Source of the DNA: Endomychus coccineus
Taxonomy: Eukaryota > Arthropoda > Insecta > Coleoptera > Endomychidae
DNA length: 64,000 nt
Direction: 5' to 3'
Assembly: GCA_958510875.1 (NCBI GenBank)
Contig: OY294069.1
Span: forward strand, 175,690,868-175,754,867
The notes below the pieces were generated by a model. That model saw only the letters and a program-made list of their open reading frames with translations, was not told the origin of the DNA and did no database searches. Of this stretch, positions 53,753 through 64,000 are shown one piece after another. A program made the position numbers and the translations under genes. Numbering within the stretch: position 1 is the stretch's first letter; the number at the start of each line of letters is the position of its first letter.

Positions 53753-54408
53753 TACAGGGTGAGTCAGTTTTTTGTAAACAAACTGCAACAGGAGATAGAA
53801 CAAGTGTTTTTAAGAAGAAGATTTAAGACATATGTCGTAGAAGGTTTCGTTTTCGAGATACAGGGTGTTGAAATTGAAAAAAAAATTAGTTTTTTGCGAA
53901 TATCTCCGGAACCGGTACTCTTGGTCATAAGCTCTAAAGTTGACCGTTTTCGAGAAAAATCAACTTTTATATTGAAAAACATTCTTACTAATTAAACAAA
54001 ATTTATTCAAACGTTAGAACAAGTAACAAAACCAAAGGATTGACCATGTTTTTCAACATAAAAGTTGATTTTTCTCGAAAACATTAGACGGTTCAAATGG
54101 TTGTCTCAAAGTTGGGGAGAAAAACACCCATTACCCCTTCAAAATCTTCACCAATTATGACTAAAAAAATTTTTTTTACCGCACAGAACATAGCTTACTA
54201 TGAGTAGAAAATGCTCACAAAAGCTGTTTTCTGTACGATAAACGGTTCCGGAGATATTCGCCAAAAACTAAATTTTTTTTCAATTTCAACACCCTGTATC
54301 TCGAAAACGAAGCCTTCTACGACATATGTTTATGGGAACTTTTCTCCTTAAAAACATCTGTTCTATCTTCTGTTGAAGTTTGTCTACAAAAAACAGACTC
54401 ACCCTGTA
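53753..54408. mobile_element. 656-bp TIR element, TA-flanked, non-autonomous
   Basis: The ends TACAGGGTGAGTC (53753) and GACTCACCCTGTA (to 54408) are inverted. The inverted similarity runs more than 200 bp inwards with gaps, for example ACATATGTCGTAGAAGG, TTTCGAGATACAGGGTG and AATATCTCCGGAACCG. No transposase. TA ends suggest the Tc1/mariner superfamily, but this is inferred. Confidence 0.7.
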
Positions 54409-55172
54409 GACACAATGTAAAATAAACTGTGATCCATATATCACTAACGTCTCTCACCCGTGGGAACTTAGAAACCGAAAAAGAAGTAGGAAAAGACGTC
54501 AAATTATGCCCTATATATTTTTCGAAAAATCACAAGGTAACGAGATGTTGACATTTTAGACTTATTTTCCGATTTTCTACGCTATTAATTTATAGATATC
54601 ACAATATCGAATATCTGCTTAGTTCTTGTTTTACACGGAAAAGGTTTTATGTGCAGAATTAAATGGTTTCGTTTTGTCAATCGGTTTAATATACTGATTC
54701 AGAAGCTCCATAACGACATTTTACAATATTATTGTCACTACTGGAACTATGGGAACAATTAAGCAGTATTTGTAATTAAATTGAAATGCTATTTCCAGTG
54801 ATTGAATTCGACACGTTCCATTCGTACTCGAACTAATATAAATTGAATTTTTCCTCGTGTAGGAAATGCAGTTTACATTTTTGGAGTTTCACAAATATTT
54901 ACAAATGTTCCGGGTATATTTATGGGGATTCCCTTTGTATTTGTGTTGGAAATATGATTATTATTAGAATCGGAAGGTGTGGGTTTTGATTTTAATTGAC
55001 CTTACAGTCGTGTGAAGGCAAGTCGTAAAGCTGGACAAAAAAAAACATACTAAATACACACGTTTGCCAATTTGAATAGACCTTATTTTTCGCTGGATTG
55101 AAGCAAGTGTTAGTTAGGGCCGTGTCAAGGGTTTTAGCCACGATTAGACAAGAAGAACGCCCGGTTCTCTCC
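54409..55172. other. No gene recognised
   Basis: AT-rich; nothing supported. Confidence 0.4.
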
Positions 55173-56455
55173 AAAAAAAGATACGTGTGGCACTCGGGGA
55201 CTGCCGCGGTAAAACTATTGTATAGCATTTTTTCTCAACTTATGCAATTATAACTATTTATTTTTTTAAATTTTTGCAGTATTTTTTTTTTCTTTGATAT
55301 TTTAATTCAAGTTTTTTCTTTGATATTAATTCAAGTTACACTTTTTGAGCGTGGTGACCGATAAGAAAATAATTTTTTTTCTTTCATTGAATAAATGAGA
55401 AGTTAATATCGTTTAAAATATTTTTATTATCTTACAATACATGTAGGTTATTCAGGAATTTGTTATCATTGAAACTATAGGTTTATGGTAACTGAATAAC
55501 TGAAATAAGAGACATAAGTTTGAGACTTGATATCCTCTAAATATCTGGAAAATACCGCGTCAATGATGGTCCCATATTTTGTTGTGGATTCTTGTGGATC
55601 ATTATTCATTTTCAAATTCAATTTTTCCGAAAGAAAAGTTGTCAACCGCTCTGATTTGTTATCTGCGAAGTTGATGTTGAAATCGCCAGCCAAGATAAGT
55701 GGAAATTTATTAACATTTGTACCAAGTATTTTCGACCCTTCTTCAGTGTACTCCAGTAAAGTGCGATGAATAAAATGCTCTACCTCGTCCAATTTTGGAT
55801 TCGGAGAAATGTAAATTGCTACCATGACTATGTGTAGACCATTTCCAAGTTTGCATAAGCACGCACAAATATCCCCAACAAATGAGCGCCTAACATTAAC
55901 ATCGCTAACGTGTGCAATATTTATTTCAATATTCGGAGTCATAATATTAGTTACATTATTATTATTTTGGTAAATAGCTACCCCACCTTTTGGAACAGTA
56001 TCTCGTTTGAATTGAACAATACAATTGAAATTACTTATTTCAATCGGATTATCATGCGCCATGCAAGTTTCGGTAAGAAGTTACACATTTGTTTGTCTCG
56101 TAACTGAATCTTGTAAATCGTATTTGTGACTATTTATACTTTGGCAATTGAAAGTCATTATTGAAATGCCATTTCTATTACTAATGAAATCTAAGACACT
56201 TTGAGCTGTCGTCTGAACACTATTTAAAGGCACTCTTTTGAATTCTTGCAACAAAGATGCAGCCGATGCAGCTTGCCTTCGATTATTATAAAACTTGAAT
56301 GTAGAATTATCGTTTTTTGTCGTGATATACAATTTTTCAATATTAGTCACCCGAGAGAGCGCAACATAAACGAGTTCCTGTTATTTTTCGTTACGGAATT
56401 TCTTGATTCGGTCGCCGCGCTCAAAGCCCGCGATAAAAGCTATATGCAATAGCTT
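55173..56455 (-). mobile_element. Helentron (Helitron-like) non-autonomous copy 2
   Basis: Inverted relative to copy 1 and very similar over its whole length, with the same 5' end (AAGCTATTGCATATAGC), the same helicase-tail junction and the same 3' end (CCACACGTATC and seven T). Its flanks differ from those of copy 1, so both ends of the family are well defined by this pair. Confidence 0.78.
55475..56368 (-). pseudogene. Helentron helicase tail plus endonuclease domain, with nonsense codon
   Basis: Same protein as copy 1, but the TTA Leu codon before LLTET is TAA here (around 56078-56083), splitting the frame into 56350-56081 and 56062-55475. The first motif keeps the Asn (MTFNCQSINSHKYDL), unlike copy 1. 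The 8-bp duplication that removes the catalytic His region is shared with copy 1. Confidence 0.75.
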
Positions 56456-56525
56456 AAAAACAAAACAAAAAACAATAGTTCAATAATATATTTCTATTTT
56501 TCATTATTTAACTCTCAAAAATGTA

Positions 56526-57243
56526 CTAGGGGAAGGTGAAAAGGCCCTGAAAAATGGAACAAGAAATGATTTGATTGGTCTAAACTTATTTTATTTCTCA
56601 ACATAATCTCCTTGTAACCCGATACTAAAAATCGCAGGGAGCCAATTCTGGAGAATATGGTGAATGACAGACCAATTTTTCTGCTTCGATTCGTCAGGAC
56701 AAGTCCACTGTTTCGACTGTTCTTTGATCTCTGGTGAGTTGTCATGGATCCATATTTCGTCCACGGCTACGCAAAACGTTCCATACCCGTTCGGTTGAGC
56801 TCAAAGCCTCAGCAATATCGTGCATTTCAACTCCCCGATCGTCCAATATCATACCAAGGATTTTATCGACAATTTCTAGAGTTGTAACCTAAATTCAACG
56901 ACTAGGACGTTAGGCGTTCTTTGTAGTCATACTACCACAACGAAAATCAGTAAACCACTTGTGAATCGTTCCAATCGATGGTGAAGAGTCCCCATAATAT
57001 TTCACAAGCGATGCTTTGGTTTGCGTAATGCTTTTCCCGAGCAAGAAATAATGTTTAATCAAGACGCGAAATTCACTTCCTTTCATGTTTACAAAAATCT
57101 TCAAGTTGCTTGCTTTCGATGGGTGTCAAAACAGAACTGAATGCCATATCTAGCTGAAAATTCTAATGCGTTCTAGTTAAAGATAGTACATCACAAATGT
57201 CACACGGGATTTTCGATTGTGTCGCCATCTGTTTCATTCTCGA
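56526..57243 (-). mobile_element. mariner copy 5, internally deleted
   Basis: The left end CTAGGGGAAGGTGAAAAGGC follows TA. Minus-strand remnants are FRVLIKHYFLLGKSITQTKA with [17 protein letters not shown] (N-terminal helix-turn-helix, readable) and a few C-terminal codons. The catalytic core is deleted. The right TIR stops at CCATCTGTTTCATTCTCG. Confidence 0.82.
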
Positions 57244-58275
57244 ACCTGGCTCAAAGAAGGTGATATTTTAAATCACTTTATTTCGATATTCGAAAACATA
57301 AATTTGAGTAAATTTTTCCATAAGACTCCCGAAAACCGCATTTGTTTCTTTTTCAATGAAACCTGAATGGTTCCAAAGATTGTTCCAGGTTTTAGCAATA
57401 CAAAGATTTCATTTTTTGCATGAAATAAAAGTATGTATTCAAATAAAAATGAGTATGGCTTGCAAGAAAAGACGGACTTTGTTCAAAGTGCTCTCAATTT
57501 GATTCTATTATCAGTCATATCAATTCCTTCATTTCGATTTCCTAGAGCTTATAATTTTATTAGAGAGTCTGAAGATTTAACTTTGCCAAATTTATACTAC
57601 TACAAAAGAATACCAAGTGATTTCAGATGTTATACGACAATTGAAAGGTCGCAAATTAGTTATTAATGTAATTTCGAAGCCGAATACAACGCGCTTTGAG
57701 AAATAGAGTTGGCCTGGGTTGGTCACGTGACAAATTCTACATCATGGCCTACCTAACTCTCTAGTAGCCTATGCCCGAGCCGATCTTACGATGTTTCTTG
57801 CCTGCAATTTCTAGTAGGCGTCTAATTTTGAGGGAATAACCCTCACACTACATTGGGTAGCATCGTAAAATGCTGTAAGGATCTTACACATTACTTTAAG
57901 TGCTTCTATTTGGACAACAAAAGATATATCAGACATTTATCTTTGAATAGAGTAATTCATAGTTAATAGTGCACCTTGTCCTTTTGAAGATTTGTCGCTA
58001 TTATACGACAGGATGTTGATGATATTGAAGTTTGCAAACGTCACCATTTATTTTTATATTGTCACATAGAAACCTATTATACAGGGGTATCAGAAGATTA
58101 ATCTCTTTTATCAAAAATTATCTTGTTCATCAATTTCCATAGAACGGAGAAAATAATGTATGTATATGATGTTGGAAATGTATCTGGGGTCGACTTCTAT
58201 ATTAAAACCCAAAAGAAACTGTCAATTCATAACGTATGAAAGTATATTGGGAGGAAAATGTATAGTACCTACATA
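57244..58275. other. No gene recognised
   Basis: Frame 57433-57666 has no domain features. Nothing else supported. Confidence 0.4.
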
Positions 58276-58984
58276 AAAGGGCAAAGTGAGTCCCTGAAAA
58301 ATAAAACAGATGGCGCCACAATAGAAAATCCCATGTGTCATTTGTGACCACCTGATATGTCATTCTGTTCTGTTTTGACTGTTTCTGTTTAAAAAGCAAG
58401 CAGCCTTGAAGATTTTTGCAAACATGGAAAAAAGTGAATTTCGCGTCTTGATTAAACATTATTTCTTGCGTGGAAAAAACATTACGCAAATCGCTTGTTA
58501 AACATGATGGGAACTCTTCACCATCGATTGTAACCTTGTTGTGGTATCAGCCAATTGAAGTTACAACGCCAGAAATCGTCGATAAAGTCCATGGTATGAT
58601 ATTGGACGATCGGCGAGTTAAAGTGCAAGAGATTGCTGAGACTATGGGCATTTCAACAGAACAGGTACGGAACATTTCGCATACATTTTTGAATATGAGA
58701 AAGCTATCTGCCACTCTGCCAGATGGGCGCGACCGTGCGACAACTTCAAAGGAGTGTTTGGCGATGTTCAAGTGCAATAAGAAAAACTTTTTGCGCCGTT
58801 TCTTAACCGAGGACTAAACATGGATCCATGACAACACACCAGAGACCAAAGAACAGTTGTAACAGTGGACTTGTCCTGGCGAATCGAAGCCGAAAAAGGC
58901 CAAAGTGGGTTTACCGGTCAACAAAGTCATGGCGACAGTTTTTTTGGGATGCACACGGTATGGTCCATATCGATTACCTTGAAA
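58276..58984 (+). mobile_element. mariner copy 6, 3' truncated
   Basis: The left TIR region GGGCAAAGTGAGTCCCTG and ATAAAACAGATGGCGCC. The start MEKSEFRVLIKHYFLRGKN is readable, then frameshifts, then [31 protein letters not shown] and MRKLSA. It keeps VNKVMATVF-like and GCTHG sequence to 58984, then stops. Right end missing. Confidence 0.83.
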
Positions 58985-59229
58985 TATGAAATCTCCGACT
59001 CCCAACCCCCCTAAAAACCATTTTTACGGGGAATTCAAAGTTATATCTCATTTATTCGTTGTTGTTTCTTAAAATCAAAAGCACATCTTCGGATCATGTA
59101 GACTTTGCAATACTATCACTTATGAATCGAATGCCGATCTTTCGAAACTGAAGTCAGAGGTTTTGCAGTTTGTTTTTGTCTTTACTGACTGAACTACACC
59201 TATATAAAGTCGTTCTATTTTATAAAGAT

Positions 59230-60026
59230 CGTTTTACAGTTCACAATTCTTGTTGCAATAGTATTGCAACAATACACTGACCTTCCAAGAGCTGGCCTGG
59301 AACTTTTTATGGTAAAACGTTTCACACTTGGCAATTTTTACTTGCAATTGCATACTTTAGTTTTCTACCAACGTTAAAGAATTATCAATTCGTTCGTTGT
59401 ATGTTTTAAATTTATTTAATTTTATGTAAAAATGAATAGAAGCAAACAAAAGAAAAACGTTGCTGCTATAATTACTATAATTATTGCTGCCGCTGCTCTC
59501 TTGGCGAGAGAGACTGTAGAAATAAGACAAAGAAGGTGGTAGGTAAGGCCTTGGTTAAACCAAAATATAAGAAATCTTGGTTTAACTGAAGAGTTCATTG
59601 CTTCAGATAAAGAAATTGCTCACACTAATAATAACATTAAGATATCTGGCTGCAGAATGGTAAGATATTGCTAGAAAATTTCTAACAATGCTCCTGGTTT
59701 TAAACTATAGTACAACTAAATTTACAGTTTACGACTAGAGTCCAAATAGAAGGAAAAAGAATAAACGTAACACAAGAATCAATCAATCAATAGGTATACA
59801 TTTTTCTATTGTTCTGTCATATAAACGTTAACGTCAATAAGCGTCCTTGTGGGAACTTTTGTTCAGTTGGTAACTAAAAAGTTCCCAAAATTTTCCCCCA
59901 TAATTGCACGCAACTCGCAATTAATATCAAACCGGAACGATTCTGTGCAAAGTCTCGAACTGGCAAGAGACTTGCACGCAAGATCAAGAGCATTGCGTAT
60001 TGCAACAAGAATTGCGAACTGTAATA
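59230..60026 (+). mobile_element. Possible PIF/Harbinger-like relic with inverted ends
   Basis: TTACAGTTCACAATTCTTG with TTGCAATA at 59231-59260 is inverted at about 59996-60026 (TATTGCAACAAGAATTGCGAACTGTAA). A second inverted block GGAACTTTTTA lies further in. Inside, a plus frame from about 59432 reads MNRSKQKKN, ARETVEIRQRRW, a stop, then VRPWL and LTEEFIASD, faintly like the RRxWVRPWL start of PIF/Harbinger transposases. Most of the coding region is missing. Confidence 0.4.
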
Positions 60027-60814
60027 CGGTCTTAAAGGATTTGAAAGTAGATGAAATGATCTTGATTGTAACAATGTTAGTCTGGAACCGGAGGGTGAGC
60101 TAACACCCTATTATTCAATCATTTGTGATCTCAAAACTCTCTCGGTTCTCTACATCCTCCTATTTTAATATCAGATTTCACAATTTATATCATCACGTTA
60201 TCAATTACTCGTCTATAGCAGCTTATTATTTCCTCCAAACCGTATGAAAATCTGATCGAAAGTTGTAATTATCATTATGCGATATTCAATTTGACTGTGG
60301 CCGGATTGATTTCCTACATTGTAGATGGGGCATTCAACAATTCTTGCAAATGAGCGAGTCACGTGGATGTGACGATAATTGGTAATTATATGCTATTCGC
60401 ACTATTTGTAAATATTCAATACCTGATGAAATCACACATTTGAAATCAAGCGCTGAAGTTCCAATTGATATTGAATAATGAAACAATCATGGGATAGGTC
60501 TCGATACAGAGTGTGATAAAAATGTGTTATTTCGAAGATAAGTCAAAAAACATCCTTTTTATTCTACTTATTGCATTAATGATAGACAATAATGACGCCC
60601 AAAAACGTGTAGAGATAGTGGGAAATTCACCCAGTTAAAAAAGAAACAACTGTTGGTATACCAAAGTCCAGAACAGCAGAAGCTTGGGAGTTAGAACTCT
60701 TGAAAATACACCAGTACCTTTAAAGCGTAAGTCCATGCAATTGAGAGCTGTGAACACTGACAGCAGTCAGTGTGACGTAATCAACAAAGAGGCTTACGAT
60801 AGTATTTTGGTATA
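60027..60814. other. No gene recognised
   Basis: AT-rich with no supported feature. Confidence 0.4.
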
Positions 60815-61970
60815 CTTGGACTACACGAGAGGGAAATCTTATAATGTTCAAAGAAGGTTTGGAGGTTATAGGCGTAGGGAAAGACCTCACTAGCTAAAGA
60901 GTTCCACAACTTCATTGTTCGATAGAAAAATTAAGTCTGGTAGTGAGAAATTCGGCAGGTCTCGTGTTTGACAATGAAGGGTGACTAGTTTAAGCTCGTC
61001 TAGTCTGCCTACCTGGAATTTCTCGTGGTGGAACAACAGACGAGATTACTGATGAACACCGATCGTGGAAATATCTATAGAAAAGAGAGATATCCCACCT
61101 TTCTACCATGTTCTAGAGAAGTCAATGAACTCGTAAGTGTGACATCATCAATCAGACGAATAGCTCTTTTCTGGATAGAGTTCAAGAGCTTCAGCGTATG
61201 TTTGGGAGCCAAACTCGAAACATGTGAACAGTAAACAAACATGTAAAGTAGCTCTTGGCACGGAATAGAAAACCAATGAACCTCACATGATCATCTCATG
61301 AGAGGGTGCTATTGGTGGTGGTCCAGAGCATTGATATACATATACTACATATTAGGGATTGTGGGATCCGCCTTCTTGGAGAAGAGGCAAGCTTGATTTT
61401 TGGTTGCATTAAGCTCTACTAGATTATCAGATCCTCATTTCAAAATCTTTGCCATATCTCCATTAATTGCGTCAACCTATCTCTGTTTCACTTCTCTGGC
61501 TTCATTGGATGGTATGGGGGCTTTAGATGAGAAAGTGGTATGACTATGAAGTGTACCATCATCTGCAAAGCTGTGGGCGGGACAGATGGTCACTTCCAGC
61601 AGATCGTTTATATGGAGCAGAAACAAAGTTGATGCCAAAATAGATCCCTGTGGAACACCACCGTTGATAGCCGTTGTATCGGAAGACACTCTGTCAACCA
61701 CCACATGGAGTAATCTATCTGAGAGAAAACTCGATACTAAGCGACAATATTTAATATATATGATATATTGAATCATCTGATTGATTTCAGAGGAGGTTGC
61801 AATGTTGCATTCCATCTTCACTCCAATTGCAACAAAAATAAAGTTGGTGCCAAGACAGAAAGTGAGCATAATAATCGCTTATCAGCACTTTCAAACTCCT
61901 CCGTGAGACCAGCACCAGCGTCTTCCATTTTCCATTATCATTATAGAGTTCTTCTTGGCTATTAAGCCAA
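60815..61970 (-). pseudogene. Non-LTR family N, longest RT fragment
   Basis: On the minus strand from 61869: RLVSSFLSDRLLHVVVD, GGVPQGSILASTLFLLHIND (RT motif), HSFADDGTLHSH (catalytic FADD), then the DNLVELNATKNQACLFS block near 61420. The thumb follows, with KLLNSIQKRAIRLIDD- and LFYRYFHDRCS-like sequence at 61080-61200, and the 3' end CCCTCTCGTGTAGTCCAAG near 60815. Gaps and frameshifts make it dead. It links the smaller pieces in the window into one family. Confidence 0.75.
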
Positions 61971-62104
61971 AGAATACATAAGCTCCTTGTTGAAAATGTT
62001 TCAGCTATTTTTGCATTCCAACATCACCGATTTATATAAAATTGTGTGCAAAACATTCTTCTGGTGTAAAAATATTATTGAAAAATCGCTATAGAAAAGA
62101 TGAA

Positions 62105-62190
62105 AGAAAAGTAGACCTCCCCAAGATTTGAACCTGTGCCCCTATGTATATAAGATCAGCCCTCTACCGATAGCTATATGAATGAGTTTT
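62105..62190 (-). repeat. tRNA-related SINE head or tRNA pseudogene
   Basis: The minus strand reads TAGCTATCGGTAGAGGGC (A-box-like D arm), about 30 bases, then CAGGTTCAAATCTTGGGG (B-box-like T arm). Spacing fits a tRNA. The anticodon arm and acceptor stem do not close well, so a functional tRNA is unlikely. Confidence 0.5.
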
Positions 62191-62329
62191 ATTTTTCTAT
62201 GAGGGGCAAAATTTTTTGTATTCCCTTGGGAATAAAATATTGTAAATGTGGCACTTTATAGCCCCTAGTGAAGTGCAACAATGAATTTTATTAATTTTCC
62301 CTTCAACTGATTCAATTAAAAAATGGCCA

Positions 62330-62478
62330 TGAACGTTCTTATAAATAAGAAATAATCACCCGTACTCACTAAATACACTTTTTTAGTGGATAAGGGCGAT
62401 TAATTCTTATTTATAGTGTTATAGTGTATCCACACTACACAGTGTGAACATAGTTCATTCATGTCTTTGTTATAGTTT
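62330..62478 (+). repeat. Penelope family B pseudo-LTR, palindromic piece
   Basis: AATAAGAAATAATCACCCG and TTTTAGTGGATAAGGGCGATTAATTCTTATTTATAG form an inverted pair around 62365-62385, followed by the TGTTATAGTGTATCCAC block. The hammerhead-like half is absent. Confidence 0.5.
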
Positions 62479-62564
62479 GGGTAAAAAATATTAATAATAT
62501 TTCCGAAATCTGATAATTGATGATGTATTGCTTTGAATAAACGAATATAATACTGGATTCTTTC

Positions 62565-62665
62565 TTTCTACCACACGAGCCAGCGATGGAATGTTGAGGG
62601 AGGAGGTATATTGTATATAGGCATTGAAATTTCTCTTAAAATGTAGGTTATATCCTTATAAATAA
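62565..62665 (-). repeat. Non-LTR family N scrap
   Basis: GAGCCAGCGATGGAATGTTG and TAGGCATTGAAATTTCTCTT match 46630-46690 in the same orientation. Confidence 0.45.
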
Positions 62666-64000
62666 TAGATTTTGAACGAGTTTAGATGAATGAAGTTGAA
62701 GGAAATGTATATAATTTCAATATATGATGACTACAGTGTATGTAGTTAAGTGAATAAATTTATAGTGTGTTATTTTTAAGAGAATACAATAAATAACTGA
62801 TATTCCTAGAAACAATTTTGCGATTCGTAAATTTTTCAGGAACCCGGTAACAACAACGGAAATGTGATTACCAGTTGGTACTTACCGTAACCTGGAACTA
62901 AGATCAGAAAACATTCCTGGAAAACTGAAATTCGATGCCACTGTCATCAGATGCATTTGGGAATAACGATAAATGTCAAGTTTACGTTTAACTTATCACA
63001 AATCATAGCATTCCTCAACGGATCATGTTACGAAACGACTTTAGATTCATGTAAATATCGCAAAAATTAGTTTTTTGTTTAGACGCGCGAAATTCAAGCC
63101 GGTGAACGATGTTGTACGTTCGCCTGGTTGGCCACCCACATGACCGATACGAATATATGCGTGGTATCGAGTTCGGTGTGCGAAATAAAAGCCGGTCGGA
63201 CAGCGCTGAGAACACGCGTCGCCCCGAGTGCTATACAATAGGCAACTATCACTTCCGATCAAGAGTGCTACCTACCGCAACTTAGCGCGATATTAATTGG
63301 GTAGATACGCGCATGACGTCTTTCCAGATGGAAATCACTTGTTGATTTGTTATTAGTCAATATTATAAACTATTCGATCGCGTAATCCGAACTGACGTCT
63401 CAAAGAGACGCAAAGTTCACTTGAAAGTGTTTTCGAGTGAGATTGTTAATAAAGAAAGACTATTTATTCCTAAAAGAGATCCGCGAGCAATTGTCTTTTA
63501 AGAATGTCAAATCATCCGAGGAAGTGGAGAATAGCAAACCAGCAAGTTCAAAGTAGATTTTCCGTTTGCTATCAGTTTATCGTCTATTCCCATTGTGGGT
63601 TAAACCACAATCAGATAAAATTCCATTAAAAGTCTATCCTAAGATTATCATTAAATGTTATATATTAGATAATCTTTTCCGTTGTAAGTTAGTACTTTAC
63701 AATATATGTTTGAAGAAGCTCTGTTGTGTAGTGTATTAAATTAGTGAGAATCAAATTTTAATAGTTATTTATTCAATTTTATCATCAACTTAACTTGAAT
63801 ACTTACTTATTATGAAGATAATTTTATTTGGAATTTGTATGGAGTTGTCCGTTACTTTGTGATATTCCATTCTTACAGAGAAAAACGAGAAATTTTACAT
63901 TGTTAAATAAAACTTTATTTAAAAGAACTTTGATTGCAATTTCAAACTTTACAGCTCATTGTCAAAACATACAATGAGAAAACACTTCAACATCATGTTA
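62666..64000. other. Window end; CpG-rich patch at 63075-63480, no gene recognised
   Basis: Positions 63075-63300 are notably richer in CG dinucleotides (GACGCGCG, CGCGTCGCCCCGAG, ACGCGCATGACGTC) than the rest of the window. No long frame or splice structure is visible. It could be a promoter region, including that of AdoR, or old transposon sequence. A block at 63503-63549 is shared with 51988-52034. Confidence 0.35.

Overview
This window is eukaryotic and comes from an AT-rich arthropod genome, almost certainly an insect. The evidence is an insect-type adenosine receptor, a beta-tubulin with the classical codon-19 intron, irritans-type mariner copies, Penelope-like elements, a Helentron and many dead non-LTR retrotransposons. 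A beetle is possible, but nothing here proves the order.

Only two host genes are recognised. The first is a class A GPCR of the adenosine receptor type (AdoR) on the minus strand. Its three coding exons lie at 50899-50488, 14953-14742 and 13263-12124. They join in frame through canonical GT/AG junctions into a 587-residue protein and are separated by introns of about 35.5 kb and 1.5 kb. The second is a highly divergent beta-tubulin on the plus strand (15414-15470 joined to 16730-18022, 449 residues). It lies wholly inside the large AdoR intron, in the opposite direction, and its ATG is only 460 bp from AdoR exon 2. Most of the window is therefore intron 1 of AdoR, a dense graveyard of mobile DNA.

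Layout. 1-12 kb is downstream of AdoR. It holds a 265-bp hAT-like MITE, mariner 1 with a tRNA-related SINE inside it, a large inverted repeat enclosing Helentron copy 1, mariner 2 broken by non-LTR sequence, and a foldback repeat. 12-18 kb holds AdoR exons 3 and 2, a reverse transcriptase relic in intron 2, and the tubulin gene. 18-35 kb holds a local duplication, I/R1-like and other non-LTR relics, a Penelope-like element (family A) with hammerhead-ribozyme-like pseudo-LTRs, mariner 3 and a second Penelope copy. 35-38 kb holds a 1.9-kb hAT-like element carrying ten copies of a 99-bp repeat, followed by an 835-bp TIR element. 38-50 kb holds non-LTR pieces, two more Penelope copies and a 1.2-kb near-palindrome. 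50.5-50.9 kb is AdoR exon 1. 51-64 kb is upstream of the first coding exon: mariner 4-6, a second Penelope family, a 656-bp TIR element, Helentron copy 2 (inverted relative to copy 1), a possible PIF/Harbinger relic and a long non-LTR fragment.

No mobile element has an intact full set of genes. The most notable structures are the antisense nested divergent beta-tubulin, Penelope copies whose repeats carry hammerhead-like cores (one copy ends at the predicted cleavage position), the minisatellite-bearing hAT-like element, the 48.0-49.2 kb palindrome, and two Helentron derivatives sharing the same disabling 8-bp duplication. All calls come from reading the sequence and translations by eye; no alignments or searches were run.
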